NCBI RefSeq assembly: GCF_945882965.1
Contig: NZ_CAMCWY010000011.1
Location: 23,397 to 87,396, forward strand
Direction of reading: 5' to 3'
Source of the DNA: Sphingorhabdus sp. EL138
GTDB lineage: Bacteria > Pseudomonadota > Alphaproteobacteria > Sphingomonadales > Sphingomonadaceae
DNA: 64,000 bases
Below the pieces are notes generated by a model that saw only the letters and a program-made list of their open reading frames with translations, was not told the origin of the DNA and did no database searches. Shown here one piece after another: positions 24,982 through 35,204 of the stretch. The position numbers and the translations under genes are program-made. Within the stretch, counting starts at the first letter, position 1; each line of letters opens with the position of its first letter.

Positions 24982-25104
24982 CTAGGCGTTCGCTGTCAGG
25001 GTGATGATGAACATGGACACTTGCAACATGGCATACCCACCGCCTAACGTAAGATGAATGGGTGAGGCGAATGCTTCATCAATGTGCTGAGCCATCAACG
25101 CCAT
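24982..25104 (-). CDS. Possible 40-residue hydrophobic peptide (doubtful)
   Basis: A small open frame starting MALMAQHIDEAFASPIH and ending with a hydrophobic MFIITLTANA stretch. It could be a real small membrane peptide, the tail of a lost gene, or chance. The stop codon falls in CTAGGGTC, resembling the terminus of the inverted-repeat elements elsewhere in the window. No ribosome site is evident. Confidence 0.2.
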   Translation of the reverse strand: MALMAQHIDEAFASPIHLTLGGGYAMLQVSMFIITLTANA

Positions 25105-25155
25105 GTTATCGATGGTGGACAGTCATTCAAAGTTTCATTGTAGGGTGGGGATAAA

Positions 25156-26373
25156 ATGGCCGATAAAAAATTTGACATCATCGTGTATGGAGCCACCAGC
25201 TTTGTCGGTCAGATCATAACGCGTTACATGCATGAGCAGTTTGCAGATGGATCCATCGTCTGGGCAATCGCAGGCCGCTCACGTAGCAAGCTTCAACATA
25301 TCAGCGACGCGATCGGGTTGTCGGGCGTCGAGATGATCGTTGCGGATGCGGCCGACGAAATTGCGTTACGGCAAATGTGTGCCCAGACCACCGTCGTTAT
25401 GTCAACGGTCGGTCCTTATGCGCTGTATGGTGACCATCTGGTAAAGGTCTGCGCCGCCACTGGGACCCATTATTGTGATCTAACGGGCGAACCACAGTGG
25501 ATTCGCAAAATGCAATTACGCCATGAAGCCGACGCAATCAGAAGCGGCGCAAGGATCTTACATTGTTGCGGCTTTGACAGCATCCCGTCCGATCTGGGCG
25601 TCCACTTCCTGCAACGCAACGCATTGAAACAATTCGGCCACATGTGTCAGCAGATCAACATGCGGGTATTAAGCATGAAGGGCGGCGCGTCAGGCGGCAC
25701 CATCGCAAGCATGATTAACATGGTCAAGGAAGCGGTAAGCGACGCCGATCTGCGCCGCGAACTCAAAGACCCTTACAGCATGTGTCCGCAAAACCATGTA
25801 TTCTCTATCGCGCAGCCGGATGTGAAGATCGCATATGACGCGGCCGTAGGCGGTTGGATTGCGCCTTTTATCATGGCGGGTATCAACGCACGGGTCGTGC
25901 ATCGGTCCAACGCGCTGAGCAACAACAGCTATGGTGTTGAATTCAAATATGAGGAGGCCGTCGTGACGGGCCAAGGGGGATCCGGCAAGTGGAAGGCGCA
26001 AGCTGCGCACTGGGGCGTGAATGCCCTTATGATTGGTCTGGCAGTGCCCCCGACCCGCTGGCTGCTCGAAACGGTTGTTTTGCCAAAGCCGGGCGAGGGA
26101 CCAAGCGAAAAAGCGCAACGTGAGGGAATGTTTGAAATTGTCTTCTTCGGTTCAACGGCAAAGGGTGAAACTATCCAATGCCGCGTCACAGGGGACCGAG
26201 ACCCGGGCTATGGATCAACCGCCAAAATGCTCTCTCAAGCGGCGGCCTGCTTGGCCAAAGACGTGCCTGATGACGTACCGGGGGGCTTCTGGACGCCAGC
26301 AACGATTCTAGGTGACAAGCTCATCGAGCGGCTAGAGGCGCATGCGGGCCTTACGTTTGAGAAACTCTCTTAG
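25156..26373 (+). CDS. Saccharopine dehydrogenase-like oxidoreductase
   Basis: A 405-residue protein with an N-terminal Rossmann fold (DIIVYGATSFVGQIITRYM) typical of the saccharopine dehydrogenase NADP-binding family. The nearest known types are the mycobacterial trans-acting enoyl reductase and eukaryotic saccharopine-dehydrogenase-like oxidoreductase, which share AIAGRSRSKL, VVMSTVGPYALYGDHLVKVC, CDLTGEPQWIRKM and CGFDSIPSDLGV; all are present. Those enzymes reduce lipid-linked double bonds, so a role in lipid metabolism is possible but inferred. AGGGTGGGGATAAA precedes the ATG. The gene stands alone, with 267 bases of unassigned sequence after it. Confidence 0.85.
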   Translation: MADKKFDIIVYGATSFVGQIITRYMHEQFADGSIVWAIAGRSRSKLQHISDAIGLSGVEMIVADAADEIALRQMCAQTTVVMSTVGPYALYGDHLVKVCAATGTHYCDLTGEPQWIRKMQLRHEADAIRSGARILHCCGFDSIPSDLGVHFLQRNALKQFGHMCQQINMRVLSMKGGASGGTIASMINMVKEAVSDADLRRELKDPYSMCPQNHVFSIAQPDVKIAYDAAVGGWIAPFIMAGINARVVHRSNALSNNSYGVEFKYEEAVVTGQGGSGKWKAQAAHWGVNALMIGLAVPPTRWLLETVVLPKPGEGPSEKAQREGMFEIVFFGSTAKGETIQCRVTGDRDPGYGSTAKMLSQAAACLAKDVPDDVPGGFWTPATILGDKLIERLEAHAGLTFEKLS

Positions 26374-26640
26374 GCCGGAAACTCTCTGGATTGTGGATGC
26401 CGATCGGGAACAACTGAACGTTAGCGGGCTGCGCTCTGCGTGAGGCGTTCCGCTGCGAAAAAAACACACCTATCTTGCGCTGGCGCGTATGCTGAATTTC
26501 TTAAGGCAGGAACTTTAGTCGCAACCATGCATTAGCAATCCAAGCGAACGCCGTGGGGGGGTGTCGACCTATGCCCTTTGACGATCGTGATCTCCCGGCG
26601 CTTAGCTGTCGTTTTGTGAGGCTCCGGTTTTCGAAGGCTT

Positions 26641-27734
26641 ATGATGTCGAGCGAAAAACATAGTCCCGAAGACATCGCGCTAAGCCTGACTTTGGCTATT
26701 GTCAGGTCATCGCCTGCGCAGTTGCTGCTGTTGGACGGTCAATGCAATATCATCGCGGCGAGCATGTCGTTCTGTTCGGTTTTCGGCGTCGACGCGGCAG
26801 ATGTGACGGGGCAACCGCTCTTTGCCCTGAATGACGGCAGTTGGGATATTGCCGAACTGCGATCATATTTGACCGCAACCTTGTCTGGTGAAGGCAAGCC
26901 CGCCGCCCGAGACATCGACATGCAACAGCCGCAACAATCAATTAGGCATCTGACCGTTCAGGCGAGCCGGCTGACATATCTCGATCTTGAACAGACCCGC
27001 ATCCTCGTTGCCGTATCGGATGTCACGCAAGCCCGGGCTGACGCGGCGCTGAAAGAAGAATCCGTCCGCGCAAACCATATCCTGTTGCAGGAAGTTCGTC
27101 ATCGGGTAGCGAATAGTTTGCAGATCATCGCCAGCGTATTGCTGCACAATGCGCGAACGACTGCGTCGGAAGAGACGCGCGGCCATATGGAAAATGCGCA
27201 TCATAGGGTTATGTCCGTGGCCGCGCTTGAACGGCTGCTGTCAACTTCCGAACATGGCGACATCAATGTGCATGCCTATTTCACCCGACTGTGTGAAAGC
27301 ATCTCTGCGTCGATGCTTGGTGACGTCAATCAAATCGCGTTGATAGTAAAAGGTGGAGACGGCGTGGTCGAAGCTCGGGTGTCAGTGAGCCTAGGCTTGA
27401 TCGTCACTCAGTTGGTGATCAACGCGCTCAAATACGCTTTTCCTGATGGACGGCGGGGAACCATTACAGTCGACTATAATTTTCACGGGCCGAACTGGGT
27501 TCTTTGCGTGCGCGATGACGGCGTGGGCATGCCGCTGACCGCGCCGGTCTGGGCACCAGCATCGTTGCGGCGCTGGCCGCGCAGTTGCACGCTTCGGTGG
27601 AGATAACGGCCGCGCACCCAGGCACTCAGGTTTCCATCGCACATAGCCGGATCGCCCTGGTGGAAAATGAGTCGGAACCGGTGCGCGCGCCGCCCGCAGA
27701 GGCGCATCCGGCGTCCAGCGCGATCAAAAGCTAA
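26641..27734 (+). pseudogene. PAS / HisKA_2-type sensor histidine kinase, frameshifted in the ATP-binding domain
   Basis: The protein starts with a PAS-like sensor (about residues 20-130; LLLLDGQCNIIAASMSFCSV), then the phosphoacceptor block EVRHRVANSLQIIASVLLHN of the HisKA_2/HWE group, then the N box (LVINALKYAFPDGRRG) and the start of the G box (RDDGVGMP). Here the frame slips at about 27535-27546 and ends at 27606. One frame over, the remainder is intact: AGLGTSIVAALAAQLHASVE, followed by a tail to a stop at 27734. Restoring one base would mend it. As sequenced, the G2 box is lost, so ATP binding is probably impaired. The adjoining receiver gene (27752) is its likely partner. No membrane segments; cytoplasmic. 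Confidence 0.7.
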
Positions 27735-27751
27735 CGAAAAGAGGAATGATC

Positions 27752-28210
27752 ATGACAGCCGCGAAAGAGAGCAAGATGACACAAACTCTGATGATTGTCG
27801 AAGACGAGGCGCTCGTGGCGATACTCCTGCGCGACGAGTTGCAGAGGGCGGGATACAATGTCCTTGACCTGACGGATCGTCACGACGAGGCGCTGGTAGT
27901 CGCTAAGGCTGAAAAGCCGGATCTGGCGTTGGTCAACATCCGGCTCGCTGGACGTGATGATGGCATTGAACTTTCAAAGAATCTCAAGGTTCTGGGGATA
28001 CCGGTTTTGCTCATTAGCGGACAGGTCAGCCGGGCAAGCTCGGCCAAAACTGTGGCGATCGGTTCGATGCCCAAGCCTTATGACGCCGAAGAGATGGTGC
28101 TCGCCGTGGCCTATCTTCTCGCGCGTCTGAAAGGGGACAAGAGTTTGCCAAGGCCTGAGCAACTCGAAGTGTTTGACGGCGACGGTTTCGAACTCGACCC
28201 GGCGGCATAA
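27752..28210 (+). CDS. Single-domain response regulator lacking the usual phosphoacceptor Asp
   Basis: A CheY-like receiver of 152 residues (GAGG ribosome site 7 bases before ATG 27752; another ATG two codons upstream). The acidic pocket (IVEDEA), the conserved Ser (LLISGQ) and Lys (GSMPKPYD) are in place. The position normally held by the phosphorylated Asp reads LALVNIRLAG, with Asn62 instead. It has no output domain; the last 30 residues are acidic and unassigned. Lying 17 bases after the kinase frame's end, it should be the kinase's partner. It may work without phosphorylation or, with the damaged kinase, be part of a decaying system. Confidence 0.85.
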   Translation: MTAAKESKMTQTLMIVEDEALVAILLRDELQRAGYNVLDLTDRHDEALVVAKAEKPDLALVNIRLAGRDDGIELSKNLKVLGIPVLLISGQVSRASSAKTVAIGSMPKPYDAEEMVLAVAYLLARLKGDKSLPRPEQLEVFDGDGFELDPAA

Positions 28211-28257
28211 AGCAGCGGGTACCTGACCGGCCCGCAGTGTGTGGTCCGGTTTGATTG

Positions 28258-28278
28258 TTAGTGCATGATCACCTCCTT
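28258..28278 (-). promoter_or_regulatory. Full-length Shine-Dalgarno sequence followed by an AUG-CAC-stop mini-frame
   Basis: Minus strand: AAGGAGGTGATC, complementary to the whole 16S rRNA 3' tail, then ATG CAC TAA. GGAGG is 5 bases before the ATG. It overlaps the stop of the small gene at 28277-28570. Either a start-stop regulatory element, a vestige of a lost gene start, or coincidence. Confidence 0.35.
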
Positions 28279-28570
28279 AGCCGGTGCTGGCCGTAAAATG
28301 TGACTGTTGAACTATCTCCGATCCACCGGAACTGCGATAGATACCAACCTCCGGGCCCGCCACATAACCCTTTGCCTCGGCCATGGCCTGCCAAGCGGCA
28401 TTCACGTTTCGCGGGGCATTGATGACGCCCGTGAAATCACTTAGCGCTATGCGATAGCGCACAGCCAACAGCGTGACCAAATCTTGTTCTATGGCGATTT
28501 GGACTTCAAGCGCGGTCAGCCTGTTCTGGTTGGCTTGAACAGAATTCAACATGCATCGTCGGTAATGCAA
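28277..28570 (-). CDS. Small hypothetical protein
   Basis: An open frame of 97 residues with reasonable coding appearance (balanced composition, no rare runs), starting MHYRRCMLNSVQANQNR or six codons later at the second Met. The first half is helical and hydrophobic at regular intervals (TALEVQIAIEQDLVTLLAVRY), the second half less ordered (AWQAMAEAKGYVAGPEVGIY). I recognise no family and see no signal peptide or membrane span. It is convergent with the response-regulator gene and divergent from the crescentin-like gene, with 290 AT-rich bases on that side. Confidence 0.45.
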   Translation of the reverse strand: MHYRRCMLNSVQANQNRLTALEVQIAIEQDLVTLLAVRYRIALSDFTGVINAPRNVNAAWQAMAEAKGYVAGPEVGIYRSSGGSEIVQQSHFTASTG

Positions 28571-28860
28571 TTGAGCTTAAAAGCATCTCGAATGTGCGAT
28601 TTACCTGCAGTCCATTCTGACCGGACCAACGAAAGCACCAAAATTATCATTGCGGAATTTACCTAAATTTACAATTGTTAACTTTACCTACAAATAGATT
28701 TTTGTGACCTAGAAGGCTCGGGTGGAATGCGGTTCGGTTGTCAGTTGTAGAGCGGTCTTTGGCCTGTTGGTTTTCACGAACCCGGGGGCGCTGAAAAACT
28801 CTCCGCCTTTTCGTTCTTTGCGACACTCTTCTGTATGCAAATGTTTTGTAGGATATCTTG
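28571..28860. other. AT-rich intergenic region upstream of the filament-gene cassette
   Basis: About 290 bases, visibly richer in A/T than the flanks at 28640-28700 (TTTACCTAAATTTACAATTG). It must hold promoters for the cassette and for the small minus-strand gene, but no clear -35/-10 pair could be fixed by eye. Confidence 0.4.
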
Positions 28861-30228
28861 ATGGCCACCATATTAAGCCTTTTCTCGCGTCGCGGCTCGG
28901 GAAACCTCCCTTCTGATTCAGAAACTAATTCTTCGGTAGAAGGTGGCAAGTTCAAGTTTCCAGACGAAGCTTCGGTGCACGCGCAAGATCTGGAGGCGTT
29001 CGGAAGCCTTGGTGAAAGCAAGCAATCCATTGAGTATGCCATTAGCACTGTTCATCAAGGACTGGTTGGCATGCAGGCCCTTGTCGAGCAGGTTGCCGTC
29101 CTAAGGGCTGATTTGACCAAGATCTTCGAGGAACATCGCAAACTCGCTTTGGCAAATTCAGCCATTCGGCAAGAACGCGACCAGACCCAAAAGCAACTTA
29201 TTGAAAAGTCAGAGAAGTACAAAGCCACGCACGCAGCGCTTGTGCCGCTACAGTTAGAAGTCGAAGACTTGCGGCGCAATTATGAGCTCACGCGTACAGC
29301 TCTCGAAGCCCTAGAGCATCGGCACCATTTGTTCAGTGTGGCTAAGCGCGAGACTGAGGATCAACTTGATCGCTATGTAAGCCAATTAGCTGTGGCAAAT
29401 GAGGAGGTAGACAACCTTCGGCTCGAAGCCACTTCTCTTCAAGAGACGGTTGAAAATTACACACTGAAAATTGCGGATCTGACTGCTAAATGCAACGATT
29501 CAAACAGCCAGCTAATGTTTCTTACTAATCAGTGTGAGGCGTTAGACAACACCCTACAGAAAAAATCAGATGAAATAATTGCTGCTAACGAGAAATACGA
29601 TCTCATTTATCAAGAGAAACAATCTGCCGTTCTCTACAGTCAACAAAAAGAGCAAGAAGCCATACATGCTCGGAACGAAATGACTCGCTTGTTTGAGGAA
29701 GGCCAGCAAGATAAAAAAGTTCGGGATACGGTCATCAACAAACTTAAATCGGAGCTTGATAATGCCCGAGCTAAACTAAGGATGCTTGATGAAGTTAATT
29801 CTGAAGTTACTGGAGAAAATGAAAGGCTCGGACTGGCGATACGTCGCTTGGACGATTTGGTAAAACAGTCAAATGCTAAAAATGGCCGACTGGAGACCAA
29901 TGTTGAGCGACTGAATGCGAAGTTAGACACGACAATTGAGGCCAAGGTCCAGACTGAACAGTCGCGGGCAACAATCACCGAGCGACTGGAGGCCATGACG
30001 CAATTGTTAGAGGAGCGAGAGGCTGTTATAAAAGAGCGGGACGAGCAAGTCGCGCGACTAGTTAATCAATCTGAGCAGGAGCGCGACAGTTCGCAGGACG
30101 CGATCGAGAGCTTGGGCCTTAAAGTCTTCGAACTTGAGAAGGAACTCACAGCTCAGCGCAACCAAACGGCTTTCTATGTCAGCCAGTTAGAGGCAGCGCA
30201 GCGTAACACAACCGTTCGCAAAGCATAA
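28861..30228 (+). CDS. Crescentin-like coiled-coil (intermediate-filament-like) protein
   Basis: A 455-residue, almost wholly coiled-coil protein. The ATG at 28861 follows AGGAT; a TTG precedes it. After a short hydrophobic/basic N-terminus (MATILSLFSRR), a Ser/Asn/Asp-rich linker and a DLEAFGSLGESKQS element, heptad-like Leu/Ile/Ala spacing runs from about residue 65 to the end (VAVLRADLTKIFEEHRKLAL, LEALEHRHHLFSVAKRETED, LGLAIRRLDDLVKQ). Length, the basic N-terminus, the short pre-coil element and the long rod all resemble Caulobacter crescentin (CreS), which polymerises under the inner membrane and curves the cell. No ATPase motifs or membrane spans, which argues against SMC or chemoreceptor proteins. 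A bactofilin follows after 12 bases. Base composition is patchy and locally AT-rich (37% GC in 29761-29820), suggesting acquisition. Confidence 0.72.
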   Translation: MATILSLFSRRGSGNLPSDSETNSSVEGGKFKFPDEASVHAQDLEAFGSLGESKQSIEYAISTVHQGLVGMQALVEQVAVLRADLTKIFEEHRKLALANSAIRQERDQTQKQLIEKSEKYKATHAALVPLQLEVEDLRRNYELTRTALEALEHRHHLFSVAKRETEDQLDRYVSQLAVANEEVDNLRLEATSLQETVENYTLKIADLTAKCNDSNSQLMFLTNQCEALDNTLQKKSDEIIAANEKYDLIYQEKQSAVLYSQQKEQEAIHARNEMTRLFEEGQQDKKVRDTVINKLKSELDNARAKLRMLDEVNSEVTGENERLGLAIRRLDDLVKQSNAKNGRLETNVERLNAKLDTTIEAKVQTEQSRATITERLEAMTQLLEEREAVIKERDEQVARLVNQSEQERDSSQDAIESLGLKVFELEKELTAQRNQTAFYVSQLEAAQRNTTVRKA

Positions 30229-30240
30229 CCTACTAACGGA

Positions 30241-30513
30241 ATGTTTCTGTTGATCAAGTACAACTGCGCGAAGCTCAGTTGCCTTTCAGCGCTGCGCAGT
30301 CTCTTTGCAAAGAAATCCACAACGTCACCCCTTCAAAGTTTGATAGGGTCGGATGTTGTGATCTCAGGCCGCTTGAAGTCGGCTGGTGATGTCTATCTGC
30401 TCGGTAGGATAAAAGGTAAAGTCGAGTGTTGTCGTCTATTTATGTCCGACGAAGCAAGCGTGTTCGAAATTGCATCAACGACAGACATTATCCTTTTTGA
30501 AAAAAATACTTAG
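30241..30513 (+). CDS. Short bactofilin-like protein
   Basis: A 90-residue protein with a recognisable but abbreviated bactofilin core (DUF583): SLIGSDVVISGRLKSAGDVY, then LLGRIKGKVECCRLFMSDEA. Bactofilins form nucleotide-free beta-helical filaments beneath the membrane and recruit cell-wall enzymes. Typical proteins are 110-200 residues with about twice this number of beta-helix turns; here the chain ends soon after SVFE, so it may be a minimal form or truncated. The N-terminus (MFLLIKYNC, then SALRSLFAKK) is hydrophobic then basic, fitting membrane targeting. Lies 12 bases after the crescentin-like gene; the ribosome site is weak, so translation may be coupled. Confidence 0.68.
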   Translation: MFLLIKYNCAKLSCLSALRSLFAKKSTTSPLQSLIGSDVVISGRLKSAGDVYLLGRIKGKVECCRLFMSDEASVFEIASTTDIILFEKNT

Positions 30514-30608
30514 CAGATGCAGGACGCTTTTCTAATGTTGAACGATACTTGTTCTTCCATTGTTTTTGCCAGTTATCGATTTCGTGCACGCGGGTTGAAA
30601 GGAAGTAA

Positions 30609-31646
<1,038 letters not shown>

Positions 31647-32023
31647 TGGTTCTGGTCGAGGTAAGAGTGAGTCTACGGCTAATGGTCGCAACTAGGCCGT
31701 TCGTGAATTGAACCCGATCCTCCGTTATAACAAACCGCCTGCTACAATGTCGAAGTGAGCCGCTCTTGCCACAATCGCTACAGGCGTCGTGCATAAAACC
31801 CGGCTAACCGAACGCGCAGAATGATATGTAAGAAGGAAGTGTGCGTCCCATAAGCCAGAATAAGCGGGGGCACCCCGTTGAGGTCTCATTGTCTAGGTTC
31901 TGGAAGGAGTAGGGGGGTAAGTCTGCTGCACACCCAGCGACCAATAACAGAATTTTGTCCGCCAAAAGTCCGACCTAGTTTTCTATTTCCCCGAAGGGGA
32001 TGTAGCTAAGTTATTGAAATAAG
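31647..32023. other. Gene-free region between the second mreB and tRNA-Lys
   Basis: About 375 bases with no convincing frame. A CCCCGAAGGGG hairpin with a UUCG-type loop at about 31990-32001 lies just past the tRNA-Lys 3' end (minus strand) and may stop its transcript. Confidence 0.5.
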
Positions 32024-32099
<76 letters not shown>

Positions 32100-32187
32100 C
32101 CATTTCGGGATGGCCAGATGCGCAGTCCCGTTTGGAGCGCCGCCTTTGATGGGTTTAGCTGGCCTTGTCAAGCGCGCCTTACCGGAT

Positions 32188-33300
32188 TTATTGGAATTGG
32201 CCGCGCTTTGCGCCGGGGTGGCGTTCGATCGACATGATAATCCCAACACACAGCATCATCGTCAGCATCGATGATCCGCCGTGGCTGACAAATGGCAAAG
32301 GAATGCCGGCAACTGGGGCAAGGCCCACAACCATCAATAGGTTGATCATGATGTAAAAGAATATGGTGCAGGTCAGGCCAGCGGCGACCAATTGGCCATA
32401 GCGGGTCTTGCTTTGCATCGCGACGGTCAAGCCCCAGCGCATGAGCAGGAAATAGAGAAACAGAATGAAGAAACCACCGACAATGCCCCATTCTTCGGCC
32501 ATGGTGGCAAAGACGAAGTCGGTATGGCCTTCGGGTAGATAAGCCAAATGGCTTTGCGTGCCATTGCCAAAGCCTTTGCCAAAGATGCCGCCCGAGCCAA
32601 TGGCGATTTTCGACTGGGTGATATGATAGCCAGCGCCCAGTGGATCATTTTCTGGACTGAGAAAAATGAGCACACGGTCTTGCTGATAGGGTTTGAGACC
32701 AAAGAAATAGACCAAGGGCGCAAGAACAGCGACGCCCGCACCAGCGCCCCAAAAATAGATGAGCGGCAAACCGGCCATAAAGCCCACGACGCCCAAGCCA
32801 AAGGCATACGCAATAGCAGCGTCGAAATCAGGCTGGATAATCACCAGCGCGCTTGGCAGCAATAACAATGCGCCAAGCGGCCAAACGGCATCAATGCCAA
32901 ATATGCGGCTTGGCGGAAGCCGGTCGAAAAACCACGCGGCGGCAAGAACCATCACTGGTTTCATCAGCTCCGACGGTTGCAGCGTGATGATGCCAAGGTT
33001 GATCCAGCGCTGGCTACCTCCGCCTACAAACCCCATGAGTTCGACTACCACAAGCATCAGTAGCAAAAGCAGATATAGCGGGAGGGTGATAGATTTCCAA
33101 AATTCCAGCTTCATCTGCGACATGATGATGACCATGCCAAGAAGGATCACAAAGCGCATGACATGCTTGCCCGCCCATGGGCTAAAATTGCCGCCCGCTG
33201 CGGAATATAGCACCGTAGCGCCAAAGCCCACCAACGCCATCAGGATGAAAATGACGCGCCAGGGCAACGCGGCAATGGGGGCGGGGACGATGCCGTTCAT
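32188..33300 (-). CDS. rodA: Peptidoglycan glycosyltransferase RodA
   Basis: A 370-residue SEDS-family polytopic protein with about ten membrane helices that polymerises lipid II during cell elongation, in complex with PBP2. Family motifs are visible: WINLGIITLQPSELMKPV, ALVIIQPDFDAAIAYAFG (catalytic Asp region), GAGYHITQSKIAIGSGGIFG, LPEGHTDFVFATMAEEWGI and PFVSHGGSSMLTMM. Its start overlaps the end of mrdA (ATGA). Last gene of the mreB-mreC-mreD-mrdA-rodA unit. Confidence 0.97.
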   Translation of the reverse strand: MNGIVPAPIAALPWRVIFILMALVGFGATVLYSAAGGNFSPWAGKHVMRFVILLGMVIIMSQMKLEFWKSITLPLYLLLLLMLVVVELMGFVGGGSQRWINLGIITLQPSELMKPVMVLAAAWFFDRLPPSRIFGIDAVWPLGALLLLPSALVIIQPDFDAAIAYAFGLGVVGFMAGLPLIYFWGAGAGVAVLAPLVYFFGLKPYQQDRVLIFLSPENDPLGAGYHITQSKIAIGSGGIFGKGFGNGTQSHLAYLPEGHTDFVFATMAEEWGIVGGFFILFLYFLLMRWGLTVAMQSKTRYGQLVAAGLTCTIFFYIMINLLMVVGLAPVAGIPLPFVSHGGSSMLTMMLCVGIIMSIERHPGAKRGQFQ

Positions 33301-35204
33301 GCCAACGGATCCAGTGGTGGAGGTGGCGCTGGCTGATTTTGGAAAAAGGCATATTTGGCAGCCATGCGTTGTTCGATATTGCCGCCCCAGCCAGCCTCCA
33401 ACGCCTCCAGCGACGCCATCGCCTGTGCACGGTCATAGATGAAGGTCAGCACATCCTTGGCAATGGGGGCCGCTGCGCGCGCGCCGCCCATGCCATGTTC
33501 GATCACGACCGCTGCGCCGTACCGCGGCTGATCAACCGGGGCAAAGCACACAAACAGGCCATGATCGCGATATTTCCATGCGCCCGACTGACCGCGCTGC
33601 GACCCTGCTATGCGGCGGACCTGCGCTGTCCCGGTTTTTCCCGCCATGGTGATGTTTTCGAATGGCAGTCTGCTGCGCACGGCGGTCCCTGCGCCGTTGA
33701 CGACCAAATTCATGCCTTCACGCACGACATCAAGATGGGCCTTGGGAAAGGACAAAGGCTTGGCCACCGCGCGTTTCCGCATCAGTATCTCCGGCTGTAT
33801 GTTCAAGCCAGAGGCTATGCGCGCCGTCATCAGACCCAGTTGGAACGGGCTGGCGATGATAAACCCCTGACCAATGACGGCATTGAGCGTGTCGGACTCA
33901 GTCCATTTCTGGTCATGTTTGCGCATTTTCCATGCGCTATCGGGAACAGTGCCATAACGTTGCGAAGGGAAGGGCAAAGGAAATTCCTGCCCCAGCCCAA
34001 GCTCGCGTGCGACGGGTGCGATATTGTCATAACCAATCCGCCGCCCTATGGCATAGAAATAGGTGTTGCAGCTTTTCATGATCGCGGTGGTCATGTTGAC
34101 TGGGCCATGCCGCCCAAGGCATTTGAAGACGCGATTACCCAGCCGGTAACCGCCATTGCACATGACCATTTCTTCAGGGTCAATGCCCTGGCGCAGCATG
34201 GCAAGGCCCGCCACTGGTTTCAACGTCGAACCCGGAGGATACAGCCCCTGAAGCGCTTTGTTTAGCATGGGGAGATGGTCATCACTATTCAGCATCTTCC
34301 ATTCGACGCGGCCGATGCCGTCGGAAAAGCTGTTGGGGTCGTAACAGGGCATTGATGCCATGGTGATGATGTCGCCCGTCAGGCAATCGAAAACGACCAC
34401 TGACCCAGATTCAAGGCCAAGTCGTCGCGCGGCGTAATTGTGCAGGTCAATATCAATGGTCAGTTGGACGGGCTTGCCGGGCGTATCGGGCCGTGTGGTC
34501 AGATCACGTACGATTTTACCGCGCGCGGTTACTTCGGTCCGCTTCGCGCCGGGTTCGCCCTGTAGCCTGTCCTCAAGCGTTTTTTCGAGGCCATCCTTGC
34601 CGACTTTAAACCCCGGCGTAATCAGCAGCGGTTTTTTGTTCTTCTGATATTCCTCCGCAGACACCATGCCGACATAGCCGATCAGATGCCCGACCGCTGC
34701 GCCGCTGGGGTAGAAGCGCGAATAGCCTTGGCGTGGGCTGACGCCGGGAAGGTCTGGTAAGCGCACGCTGACCGCTGCGAACCGGTCATAATCCAGGCCG
34801 TCGGCGACCTGCACAGGTTGAAACCCTTGTGCATTTTTCAACTCGCGATGAATGCGGTCGACATCGTCCGTTGAAAGCGCCAGCAATTCGGCCAGCGTTT
34901 GAACTGTCTCTTCTTTTTTTGTCAGCCGGTCAGGAATGATATCAACGCGAAAGTCGGCGCGGTTGGTTGCAATAGCCTTTCCGAAACGGTCAATGAACCA
35001 GCCCCGGCGCGGCGGAATGATGGTTAGGTTGACACGATTACTTTCCGCGAGCAGCTTGTATTTTTCATTATCCGCTACCGCGATATAGGACATACGCGCG
35101 GCAACGGTCAGGCCAATTGCGGCCTGCACGCCGCTGACAAATGCGGCGCGGCGTGTGAAGGTGAAGTCAAGCTGTCCAGATGTTATCTGTTTTTCGATTT
35201 TCAT
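33297..35204 (-). CDS. mrdA: Penicillin-binding protein 2 (elongation transpeptidase)
   Basis: A 635-residue class B penicillin-binding protein that cross-links peptidoglycan for elongation. After a short cytoplasmic end comes one hydrophobic anchor (about residues 18-42). The pedestal domain contains VGHLIGYVGMVSAEEYQ. The transpeptidase motifs are all there: SxxK as YPPGSTLKPVAG, SxN as MKSCNTYFYA and KTG as MAGKTGTAQVRR. Its start overlaps the end of mreD and its end overlaps rodA, so the set is translationally coupled. Confidence 0.97.
   Translation of the reverse strand: MKIEKQITSGQLDFTFTRRAAFVSGVQAAIGLTVAARMSYIAVADNEKYKLLAESNRVNLTIIPPRRGWFIDRFGKAIATNRADFRVDIIPDRLTKKEETVQTLAELLALSTDDVDRIHRELKNAQGFQPVQVADGLDYDRFAAVSVRLPDLPGVSPRQGYSRFYPSGAAVGHLIGYVGMVSAEEYQKNKKPLLITPGFKVGKDGLEKTLEDRLQGEPGAKRTEVTARGKIVRDLTTRPDTPGKPVQLTIDIDLHNYAARRLGLESGSVVVFDCLTGDIITMASMPCYDPNSFSDGIGRVEWKMLNSDDHLPMLNKALQGLYPPGSTLKPVAGLAMLRQGIDPEEMVMCNGGYRLGNRVFKCLGRHGPVNMTTAIMKSCNTYFYAIGRRIGYDNIAPVARELGLGQEFPLPFPSQRYGTVPDSAWKMRKHDQKWTESDTLNAVIGQGFIIASPFQLGLMTARIASGLNIQPEILMRKRAVAKPLSFPKAHLDVVREGMNLVVNGAGTAVRSRLPFENITMAGKTGTAQVRRIAGSQRGQSGAWKYRDHGLFVCFAPVDQPRYGAAVVIEHGMGGARAAAPIAKDVLTFIYDRAQAMASLEALEAGWGGNIEQRMAAKYAFFQNQPAPPPPLDPLA

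Noticed and set aside
24968..24985. Third copy of the inverted-repeat element (GCGTCAGGACCCTAGG)
   Set aside because: Only a few terminal bases match and no partner arm is present.
26374..26640. EcfG-type general stress promoter before the kinase
   Set aside because: GGAAC is present but no CGTT at the required spacing of about 16-18 bases.
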